From Actinomycetota bacterium (GTDB lineage: Bacteria; Actinomycetota; Acidimicrobiia; IMCC26256; PALSA-610), in assembly GCA_030839105.1 (NCBI GenBank), contig JAUZEI010000400.1, forward strand, positions 1 to 13,169: a DNA stretch of 13,169 nucleotides. The letters run 5' to 3'. Shown one piece after another: positions 1-5,895 of the stretch (position 1 is the first letter of the stretch; the number at the start of each line of letters is the position of its first letter). The notes beneath the pieces are model-generated. The model saw only the letters and a list, made by a program, of their open reading frames with translations, had not been told where the DNA came from and ran no database searches. Both the position numbers and the translations under genes were made by a program.

Positions 1-162
1 GCGCGGTGCGGTCACGGCGACGGTCAGCGCGCGCTCGGTCTTCGCGCCCGCGAGGACGGACGAGACGGTCGTGCCGCGGGCGATGTCGTTGCGCGCGAAT
101 GCGAGCGAGCGCGAGGGCGGAGTCGTCGTGCGCCATTGCGCGGCGCGGAGATCGCGGATCAT
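1..162 (-). CDS. Possible fourth gene of the kinase operon, 5' part only
   Basis: An ATG overlaps the stop codon of the upstream histidine kinase as ATGA, the same arrangement as the protease/kinase junction. The frame stays open for 54 codons to the window edge. The visible product begins MIRDLRAAQWRTTTPPSRSL. Third codon positions are almost all G or C, as expected for coding DNA here, and better than in the other minus-strand frame beginning at 135. I recognise no domain in the visible part; a stretch around residues 24-40 (NDIARGTTVSSVLAG) faintly recalls SAF-type segments, but that is too weak to name. It could be noncoding DNA that happens to be open. The case rests on the coupled start and codon bias only. 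Confidence 0.35.
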   Translation of the reverse strand, partial: MIRDLRAAQWRTTTPPSRSLAFARNDIARGTTVSSVLAGAKTERALTVAVTAPR

Positions 163-2213
163 GGCACCGGCTGCTTCCGAGGCGGTGTGAGCTCCGCCGG
201 CCGGGACAACGCGTTACCGAAGGGCGAGGGTTGCACGTCGACTGCTGCCTCGCGGTCGAAGCCGCGGTCGGCAACATCAACCGCGAGCGCTCCCGCCGCG
301 CCGGCGGCCGGGATCGTGAGGGAGAAGGTACAGCCCCCGCCCGGGGTCTCCTCCAGTGCGAGGTGACCGTCGACGAGCTCCGCGAGTTGCCGGCAGAGAT
401 GAAGTCCGAGACCCGTCCCGCCCTGGCGCCGTGTCGACGACTGGTCGAGCTGTACGAACTGCTCGAAGACGCGCTCGCAGTCGCGCTCCGGGATGCCCGG
501 CCCGTGGTCGACGACCGAGAGGCGCACGTCGGTCTCGATGAAGTCGGCCCGGAGCTCGATAGGCGTATTCGGGGCGTATTTCGCCGCGTTCTCGACGAGG
601 TTGATGAGGATGCGCTCGACCTTCGACGGGTCGCACACGATGGAAGTCGACTGCTGACCCTCGGGGGCTGCGCCGTCGCAGGCGGTCGCGTTCCTCGTGA
701 CGAGGCGGCCGGCCGTCGAACCCGCGGTCGCGGAGACGATCGATCCGATGAGCTCGTCGATCTCGATGCGTTCCCATTGCAGTTGCACTTCGGCGTGCTC
801 GGCCGCGGCAACCAGGAGGAGCTCGTCGATCAGCCTTTGCAACCGACCGCCCTGGTCGACCGCCATGTCGAACAGTTGGCTGCGTTGCTCGTCCGTCATG
901 CGGCCGTCGAGCCGTTCGAGCGTGTGGACCGATCCGAGCATCACCGCGAGCGGAGTTCGCAGCTCGTGGGAGACGGCGGCGACGAAGTCGCTCTTCTGGC
1001 GGTTGAGATCGACCTGGCGGGCGAGTGCGACCTCGCGTTCTTCGTGAAGTAGCGCGTTGGAGACGATCAATGCCGCGTTGTGCGCGAACGCGGCGAGCGT
1101 CTCGACGCGGCTCCGGGCGCCGGCATTGCCCGCGCCGTCGCGCAGGACGATCAGCACGACCCGTCCGACGCGCTCGTGTTCCGACGACACGACGACCGCG
1201 CGCTTGGATGTCGGTGCGATGCGGCCGACCTCGGGCGCGTCGACCGCGTCGACCTCCTGGCCGGCGACGCGCTCCGCGAGCGCGACCGCCTGGGCGACCT
1301 TTGCCGGCGAGGCGAGTCGTTCGCCGTCGTCGTCCGAGAACGCACCGCGCCACTCGCCGGCCGAGTCGGTGGCACAACACAGTGCCGCCATACCGGTGCC
1401 GAGCGCCCGCGTCTCGGCCGCGAGGACGCGGAGCGAGTCGTCGAGCGCCACGAGGCTCGCGGTGCGGGCCGACGATTCGTACAGGCGTTCGAAACGTAGG
1501 TGCTCGTCGCGCTGCGCCACCGCGTAGCGAGCGTTCAAGGCAACCGCGACCGTGATCGGAATGAGCAACAAGGGAACGAACGGACCGTGCTCAGCGAGGT
1601 CGAGCGCCACAAGGCCGACCGGGGCGGCGGTGAGTGTCGCGAGCAAACCCGTCGACGCGGAGCGGACGAAGACGTCGTGAAAGCGTGTCTCTTCGACGAT
1701 GGAGAGCACGGCCGAAGTGGAGACGACGTCGAGGATCGAGAAGCAGAGCGCGGCACCGAGCGCGGCGCCCCATGCTGCGGCCTCGTGCACGTCGGTGCGA
1801 CCCAGAACCGCGAACGCAACACCGGCGGCCGTCGTCGCCGCGAGCCGGTTCGAGACGTTGAAGGCCGCTTTCAGCGGGGCGTGCCGTTGTACGAGCATGT
1901 TCACGCACTCGCCGACGGCGGCGGCCACCGCGAGACCGATCGGGCCGACGAAGAAGAAGCCGACCGCGAGAACCGCTTCGGCCGGGGTGAAGGTGAAGCG
2001 GTAGCGGTGGAACTCGAGCGTCATGCCGAAGAACCCGGTCAGCGCGAAGACGAGCGCGAGGATCCCCACCGCCCACGGGTCGCCGAAGGCGCTACCGCGG
2101 ATCACGGCCAGGAGCGCGAGCGCGCACGCACCGGCCAGCTGCGCGCCGATAAGCCCCGTCACGCGCCGTTGCAGTCGCGACGGCTCCCGAACGCGCGCCG
2201 CGGCGGGGCTCAT
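159..2213 (-). CDS. Membrane-bound sensor histidine kinase
   Basis: A 684-aa kinase expected to autophosphorylate on histidine and pass the phosphate to a receiver domain. Residues about 20-228 hold roughly six to seven hydrophobic membrane segments. The stretch FTFTPAEAVLAVGFFFVGP (73-91) followed by KAAFNVSNRL resembles membrane modules I associate with actinobacterial GGDEF/EAL proteins, by general similarity only. Residues about 240-390 form a GAF-like cytoplasmic region, followed by a short linker helix. The HisKA H-box SHELRTPL has the phospho-acceptor His416. The HATPase domain shows an N-box with Asn542, G1 motif DHGPGIP (569-575), F-box FEQF and G2 motif GGTGLGL (598-604). The start is the ATG at 2213, which overlaps the protease stop as ATGA. 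The frame is open to 2414, but that extension (LDRDSLDRDPL...) is only the protease repeat read out of frame. The likely partner is the receiver protein at 4263-3844; the LuxR-type regulator at 5268-4507 is another candidate. Confidence 0.95.
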   Translation of the reverse strand: MSPAAARVREPSRLQRRVTGLIGAQLAGACALALLAVIRGSAFGDPWAVGILALVFALTGFFGMTLEFHRYRFTFTPAEAVLAVGFFFVGPIGLAVAAAVGECVNMLVQRHAPLKAAFNVSNRLAATTAAGVAFAVLGRTDVHEAAAWGAALGAALCFSILDVVSTSAVLSIVEETRFHDVFVRSASTGLLATLTAAPVGLVALDLAEHGPFVPLLLIPITVAVALNARYAVAQRDEHLRFERLYESSARTASLVALDDSLRVLAAETRALGTGMAALCCATDSAGEWRGAFSDDDGERLASPAKVAQAVALAERVAGQEVDAVDAPEVGRIAPTSKRAVVVSSEHERVGRVVLIVLRDGAGNAGARSRVETLAAFAHNAALIVSNALLHEEREVALARQVDLNRQKSDFVAAVSHELRTPLAVMLGSVHTLERLDGRMTDEQRSQLFDMAVDQGGRLQRLIDELLLVAAAEHAEVQLQWERIEIDELIGSIVSATAGSTAGRLVTRNATACDGAAPEGQQSTSIVCDPSKVERILINLVENAAKYAPNTPIELRADFIETDVRLSVVDHGPGIPERDCERVFEQFVQLDQSSTRRQGGTGLGLHLCRQLAELVDGHLALEETPGGGCTFSLTIPAAGAAGALAVDVADRGFDREAAVDVQPSPFGNALSRPAELTPPRKQPVP

Positions 2214-3844
2214 CCCCAGCCCTGCGACGGCCACGCTTCGGCGGTCCAGCGCGTCGAGGTCCAGCGCGTCGAGGTCCACCGGCTGGCGTCCCAACTCGTC
2301 GACGACCATCGTGATGCCGTCCACTCCGCCTCGGTCCAGCGGGTCGCGGTCCAGCGGGTCGCGGTCCAGCGAGTCGCGGTCCAGCGAGTCGCGGTCCAGC
2401 GCGACGCCGTCCACGGCATACCGTCGTCGAGATCACGGTCGAGGCCGTCGAACGCGACGCGGTAGTGCTGCCACCAGTCGGGCCGGGCGTCTGCGTGATC
2501 GGCTCGGTTGGCATCGACTTCGGGAGCGCCCCGGCGGACGTCGGTTCCTCCGTCGACCAGCGCGCCCTTGAGATCGTCGGGCGTCGCGGCCGGATGGTGC
2601 GCGAGGAGAAGCGCCGCGACTCCGGAGACGAGCGCGGTGCTCATCGACGTGCCGCTGCCCCGGAAGTAGACGTCGCCGACGCGGCCCTCCGGGTGGTTGA
2701 CGTCGACGGTCGAGCCCGGTGCCCGCAGTGACACCACGGAGACTCCCGACGCCGCGACCTCGGGCTTGGAGTAGTGACGGAAGCGCTCGCGACCCGACCA
2801 GGCCGGCACGACGTCGTCGCCGGTCTGCGGGGTTCCCGCGTTGTCGATCGCGCCGACGGTCACCACGTAGGGATCGCTGCCCGGCGAGGTCACATGCCCG
2901 TCGCCGTCGTTGCCCGCCGACACGACGACGGTGATCCCGGATGCCCACGCCGCTTCGACCGCGGCCGAGAGCGGATTGAAGCGGTAGGGCATCGGTGCGT
3001 CGACGCCGAACGACAGATTCAGCACGCCGATGCCGTACGCGTCGCGGTTCGCGATCACCCAACCGATTCCGGCGATGACTCGCGAGACCGTGGTCGATCC
3101 GTCCGAGCCGGCGACCTTGACCGAGACGACCGTCGCCGCCGGCGCGACGCCGAAGTGAGGCGTACCCGTGTGGGCGCTCGCGGTTCCGTCACCCGCGATC
3201 AGGCCGGCCATGAAGGTTCCGTGGCCGTAGTGGTCGACGCCGTCCCCCTCACCCGAGAGGTCCGGACCACGCACGAGCCGGTTCCCCTGCAGGTCGGGCG
3301 AGGCGGAGACGCCGGTGTCGATGAGTGCAACCGCGGCGCCGCGGCCGGCCGCGGCCGACCAGTCCCCGGGCAGATCGAGCGCGGCGAGTTGCGGGTCGAC
3401 GCCGGGGCGCGTCGCACCCGGTCCCGACCCGTCGTGATGTGAGTCGTCGTGCTTAAGGTCGTCGTGCTTAAGGTCGTCGTGCTTAGGGTCGTCGTGCTTG
3501 GCTTCTGCGGGCGCGCGATCGCCGGAGGAACCGAACGACCCGCCGGTCGGGTGCAGCGTCGCGTCGTCCATCACTCGCAATGCCGGGTCGGCGTAGAGCG
3601 CCGCGAGCGGGCCGGGGCGTACGTGGGCCGCGACACCACCGACCGCCGGGAGTGCGAGATCGACGGTTCCGCCGACGCCGTCGACGGCAGCCGTCGCGGC
3701 CGCGACGCTCGAGGCCTCGACGATGACCGGTACGGCGGGCCCGTCGTCACTCGCGTGCGCGGCCGGTGTCGCGGCGAAGCTCACCGCGACGAGCATGCAT
3801 ACGGCCGCCACCCGTGCCGGTCGGGTGGATCGCAGGCAATGCAT
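2210..3844 (-). CDS. Secreted subtilisin-like (S8) serine protease with W-pentad tail
   Basis: A 544-aa exported protease. Residues 1-31 form a signal peptide: Arg5/8/11, a hydrophobic core, and likely cleavage after AHA. Residues 36-100 resemble an inhibitory propeptide. Residues 116-140 are KHDD-type repeats. The S8 catalytic domain spans about 150-435: Asp176 in LIDTGV, His208 in HGHGTFMAG, oxyanion Asn312 in SAGNDG, and Ser400 in GTSMSTALVSG. All catalytic residues are present, so activity is expected. Residues 478-543 are 13 tandem pentads, mostly WTxxR. No LPXTG sorting motif or C-terminal membrane helix is seen, so the tail may itself bind the envelope (inference). The start is the ATG at 3844, which shares one base with the stop of the upstream receiver gene (TGATG). 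The frame continues upstream to 3949, but that would bury the signal peptide behind 35 residues overlapping the receiver gene. The stop overlaps the kinase start. Confidence 0.96.
   Translation of the reverse strand: MHCLRSTRPARVAAVCMLVAVSFAATPAAHASDDGPAVPVIVEASSVAAATAAVDGVGGTVDLALPAVGGVAAHVRPGPLAALYADPALRVMDDATLHPTGGSFGSSGDRAPAEAKHDDPKHDDLKHDDLKHDDSHHDGSGPGATRPGVDPQLAALDLPGDWSAAAGRGAAVALIDTGVSASPDLQGNRLVRGPDLSGEGDGVDHYGHGTFMAGLIAGDGTASAHTGTPHFGVAPAATVVSVKVAGSDGSTTVSRVIAGIGWVIANRDAYGIGVLNLSFGVDAPMPYRFNPLSAAVEAAWASGITVVVSAGNDGDGHVTSPGSDPYVVTVGAIDNAGTPQTGDDVVPAWSGRERFRHYSKPEVAASGVSVVSLRAPGSTVDVNHPEGRVGDVYFRGSGTSMSTALVSGVAALLLAHHPAATPDDLKGALVDGGTDVRRGAPEVDANRADHADARPDWWQHYRVAFDGLDRDLDDGMPWTASRWTATRWTATRWTATRWTATRWTEAEWTASRWSSTSWDASRWTSTRWTSTRWTAEAWPSQGWG
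2216..2413 (-). repeat. 15-bp tandem array encoding W-T-x-x-R pentads
   Basis: Thirteen consecutive five-residue units plus a final Trp-Gly end the S8 protease. Four adjacent units read WTATR. The others vary (WTASR, WTEAE, WSSTS, WDASR, WTSTR, WTAEA, WPSQG), but every unit keeps the leading Trp. The DNA unit is 15 bp, close to gtccagcgggtcgcg on the plus strand. Because 15 is divisible by three and the unit lacks stops, all six frames are open here, which creates false ORFs and a false N-terminal extension of the kinase. The identical central units suggest recent expansion by slippage. Loss of identity towards the end, with Trp retained, suggests selection on the protein. Confidence 0.93.
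3443..3502 (-). repeat. Four tandem 15-bp units encoding KHDD pentads
   Basis: The plus-strand unit gtcgtcgtgcttaag occurs at 3443-3457 and 3458-3472, then with one or a few changes at 3473-3487 and 3488-3502. On the coding strand it gives KHDDP, KHDDL, KHDDL, KHDDS in the S8 protease, followed by HHDGS. It lies between the prodomain and the catalytic domain. A charged His/Asp-rich linker here could bind divalent metal or act as a flexible hinge for prodomain removal; both are inferences. Confidence 0.92.
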
Positions 3845-4263
3845 CAGATGTCGCCGAAACCCAACACGTGATTCGCGAACCGCGCCAGGTCCTCGGGATT
3901 GAACGGCTTCGTCATGTAGTAGTCGGCGCCCGACTTCCAGCCTTCCCACACGTCGGAATCGGTGGCCTTGGCCGTGAGCAGCACAACCGGAATCGCGGCC
4001 GTTTCCTCGCCGGCCTTCAACGCGCGCAGCACCTCGAACCCGTCGCGGCCCGGCATCATCACGTCGAGCACGATGAGATCGGGCCGGAGGCGCTCGGCCT
4101 CCCGCAACGCCTCGTCGCCGTCCTCGACGGTTGTGACCTCGAAGCCTTCGGCCTGCAGGTTCAGGAGAACGATCGCGCGCATGCCGGGGTCGTCGTCGGC
4201 GAACAGCACGCGGCGGCCGCCACGACGCACCGTCGGCGGCAGGGACAAAGGAGCAATGGCCAT
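3844..4263 (-). CDS. Single-domain response regulator (receiver only)
   Basis: A 139-aa CheY-like receiver with no output domain. The acidic pocket is Asp23-Asp25 (FADDDPG), the phospho-acceptor is Asp67 in IVLDVMMPG, the switch Thr is Thr97 in LLTAKA, and the conserved Lys is Lys119 in MTKPFN. After Lys119 only about 20 residues remain, so it must act through a partner: a phosphorelay step, an allosteric regulator, or a phosphate sink for the kinase downstream. It is the first gene of the receiver-protease-kinase operon, and its TGA shares a base with the ATG of the protease gene. No strong Shine-Dalgarno precedes the ATG at 4263. A start a few codons further in, such as the GTG encoding Val12, cannot be excluded and would leave the domain intact. 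Confidence 0.93.
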   Translation of the reverse strand: MAIAPLSLPPTVRRGGRRVLFADDDPGMRAIVLLNLQAEGFEVTTVEDGDEALREAERLRPDLIVLDVMMPGRDGFEVLRALKAGEETAAIPVVLLTAKATDSDVWEGWKSGADYYMTKPFNPEDLARFANHVLGFGDI

Positions 4264-4506
4264 GTCATTGCAACGACAACGCGCCCCGCGCCTCTTGACG
4301 AACCGGACGTTCTCGTTGCGCCGCTGAGACGAAGATCACATCGTCCGAGCCGCTGCCCGCACCGCGCGTCCGGGCGCACGCAACTCGCGTCGCTCGCGTT
4401 TCACGGCGAAGGCGGCTCGATTACCCCGTCGCAATGTTGCTCCTGCGCACTCCTGCGAGTTGCGCGCCAACTTCACGCACACCGGCCCCGGGAGTGCGAC
4501 TCGAGA
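4264..4506 (-). promoter_or_regulatory. Gap expected to hold the promoter of the receiver-protease-kinase operon
   Basis: These 243 bases separate the LuxR-type regulator from the receiver gene on the same strand and contain no credible gene. A promoter for the three-gene operon is expected because the gap is far longer than the intra-operon junctions. I found no convincing -35/-10 pair on the minus strand. The part nearest the LuxR gene holds the long inverted repeat listed separately. Confidence 0.35.
4446..4498 (-). terminator. Inverted repeat just after the LuxR-type regulator gene
   Basis: CGCACTCC at 4446-4453 is matched by GGAGTGCG at 4491-4498, a perfect 8-bp pair enclosing 37 bases. 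The enclosed part can form its own short stem (GTTG...CAAC). It begins nine bases after the stop codon of the regulator. It has no T-run, so it may be a weak or factor-assisted terminator, or a chance pairing in GC-rich DNA. Confidence 0.25.
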
Positions 4507-5268
4507 TCAGAGCTCGAGGTCGCCAATCCGATTCGCGACCCGGACGAGCTCGGCCCGTGTACGCACACCGAGCTTTTGCAGCACCCGGGCGCGCCGGGCT
4601 TCGACCGTTCGCAAGCTGACCGAACAGAAGTCCGCGATTTCGGCGTTGGTATGTCCGAGCACGAGCAGGCGCAGGACTTCGCGCTCCTTCCTTGTCAGCG
4701 TGCCCACGGAGTCAGCGTCGCGATCCAGCGGAGCGGTAGCGGTCGACGGCTCCTGCGTCTGCCCCATATCGGCGCGCAGCGACTGCTGCAGATACGGCAC
4801 CCCGAGCGCGGCGCTTCTCAGTCCGGAGACGAACTCTTCGGCGGTCGCCGTCTTCAGGACGTAGCCGCCGACGCCTTCCGAGAGGATGGCCTCCACCTGC
4901 GACCGTTGCTCGACATCGGTCAGCACGAAGATCGTGGCGCGCGCGAAGTGGTTCCGCAGGGCCACCACGACGTCGCGGCCCCGCGCGTCCGGGAGCACGA
5001 GATCGGTGATCACGACATCCGGGACGATGTCGGAGGCGGTCGCCTCGGCGATGCTGGAAGCCTGCCCGACCACGTCGAATCCCGACCGTTCCTCGAGGAA
5101 GGCGCGCACCCCCTCGCGCATGATCAACTTGTCATCGACGAGCAGCAACCGGATCGGATTCGTCGAACCGACCGCCGCAATCGTCGGGTCGCTTCCGGCA
5201 TCGCGACCGATCATCTTCCGTTCCCCCGCCTGATGCGCCGGAGCGCGCAATCGAGTGGCTTCCATCAT
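4507..5268 (-). CDS. NarL/FixJ-family response regulator (receiver + LuxR HTH)
   Basis: A 253-aa DNA-binding response regulator. The receiver domain spans about residues 38-155: Asp45/Asp46, phospho-acceptor Asp89 in ITDLVLPD, Thr117, and Lys139 in VLKT. A linker of about 30 residues leads to a LuxR-type helix-turn-helix at about 190-250. This opens LTRKEREVLRLL and contains SLRTVEARRARVLQKLGV. The start is uncertain. The ATG at 5268 gives the full length, but the ATG at 5214 (Met19) is preceded by a purine-rich GGGGGAACGGAAG and may be the true start; neither choice touches the receiver. It probably shares a transcript with the 137-aa gene 22 bases upstream. No kinase is adjacent, so the kinase at 2213-159 is a plausible partner (inference). 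Confidence 0.93.
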   Translation of the reverse strand: MMEATRLRAPAHQAGERKMIGRDAGSDPTIAAVGSTNPIRLLLVDDKLIMREGVRAFLEERSGFDVVGQASSIAEATASDIVPDVVITDLVLPDARGRDVVVALRNHFARATIFVLTDVEQRSQVEAILSEGVGGYVLKTATAEEFVSGLRSAALGVPYLQQSLRADMGQTQEPSTATAPLDRDADSVGTLTRKEREVLRLLVLGHTNAEIADFCSVSLRTVEARRARVLQKLGVRTRAELVRVANRIGDLEL

Positions 5269-5290
5269 GTGCTCGATCCCATCAACGTTT

Positions 5291-5704
5291 TCACGGGCCG
5301 TCCGGAGAGTTGCCCGACAACAGCGGTCGCACGTGGATCGTGTCGATGCCGCTTTCGGGCATCACCTCGACGTCGACCGGCATCCCTTCCTCGAGCTCCC
5401 TGTCGGTGACGGTGCAATCGAGCGGCATGACGTAGTCGGCCGAGTCGAGCATCTCGAGGGTCGCCTTGCGGATTCCCCCGACGACGTCCGGCGGGAGGTC
5501 GACGAGGATTGCGCGGATCCGCGCCGTCATGTCGTCTTCGAGGCCGAGGGCCTCGACCATCTTCACCAGGGGATAGTCCTCGGCGTGCATCTGCCGCACG
5601 CTGTCTCGGAAGTCCTTGTTCGCCAGCGCCTGGTTCGAGGCCATGACGAGGGGGTTGCTGGGCAGTAGCGGCGTCGGAACGGATCCCGGGGACGTCGGCG
5701 ACAT
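5291..5704 (-). CDS. Unrecognised 137-aa protein upstream of the LuxR-type regulator
   Basis: I do not recognise this family. The N-terminal 20 residues are Pro/Ser-rich with no signal peptide or membrane segment. The rest looks like a soluble, mainly helical protein (about residues 22-90: NQALANKDFRDSVRQMH, then an acidic stretch, then IRKATLEMLDSADYV). A more strand-like C-terminal part contains CTVTDRELEEGMPVDVEV. The start at 5704 is chosen because a perfect AAGGAG lies four bases upstream. The frame stays open to 6070, but that extension is Arg-rich, crosses the divergent promoter region and overlaps the BTAD gene. It lies 22 bases before the regulator, so it may be a small sensor or partner of that regulator; this rests on position only. 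Confidence 0.85.
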   Translation of the reverse strand: MSPTSPGSVPTPLLPSNPLVMASNQALANKDFRDSVRQMHAEDYPLVKMVEALGLEDDMTARIRAILVDLPPDVVGGIRKATLEMLDSADYVMPLDCTVTDRELEEGMPVDVEVMPESGIDTIHVRPLLSGNSPDGP

Positions 5705-5708
5705 GCGG

Positions 5709-5714
5709 CTCCTT
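5709..5714 (-). promoter_or_regulatory. Ribosome-binding site fixing the start of the 137-aa gene
   Basis: AAGGAG on the minus strand, four bases before the ATG at 5704. It decides the start against the much longer upstream open frame. Confidence 0.85.
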
Positions 5715-5773
5715 ACGCGGCGTCCACGCGCACTCGAGCATGAACGTTGTCTTTCCTGTCTCGCGACGATTTC

Positions 5774-5788
5774 TACGGCAGTGCCGTA
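5774..5788. promoter_or_regulatory. Perfect 15-bp palindrome in a divergent promoter region
   Basis: TACGGCA-G-TGCCGTA is a perfect inverted repeat with 7-bp arms. It lies 70 bases upstream of the 137-aa gene start and 108 bases upstream of the BTAD-ATPase gene. Related half-sites surround it: GGCGTAA immediately to the right (about 5794-5800) and TTACGC to the left (5713-5718). The position, symmetry and repeated half-sites suggest a dimeric repressor or activator operator serving one or both divergent genes. The protein that binds is unknown. I could not place -35/-10 boxes around it with confidence. Confidence 0.6.
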
Positions 5789-5895
5789 AACGCGGCGTAA
5801 AAGGCACAAATTCGGGCGGCAATATTCGGTCCGGACGCGGTGGAAGCCCGGCGGTGTACGGTCACTGTCGGTAGCAAGAATGCGCGGGGGCGCCT

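Noticed and set aside
6..1052. Long plus-strand frame opposite the kinase.
   Set aside because: Arg-rich, poor codon bias and no domain; the opposite strand encodes clear HisKA/HATPase motifs.
2216..2413. Tandem repeats as a CRISPR array.
   Set aside because: Contiguous 15-bp units without spacers, in frame within a protein.
2214..2414. N-terminal extension of the histidine kinase to 2414 (LDRDSLDRDPL repeats).
   Set aside because: It is the protease W-pentad repeat read in another frame. The ATGA start at 2213 gives a normal membrane kinase.
2023..2571. Plus-strand frames with VQRVAVQR or SGSRSS repeats.
   Set aside because: Products of the stop-free 15-bp array, which is open in all six frames.
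3845..3949. Upstream extension of the S8 protease to 3949.
   Set aside because: It would overlap the receiver gene and place 35 residues before an otherwise perfect signal peptide.
4295..4300. TTGACG, a -35-like box on the plus strand.
   Set aside because: No plus-strand gene follows and no -10 at suitable spacing.
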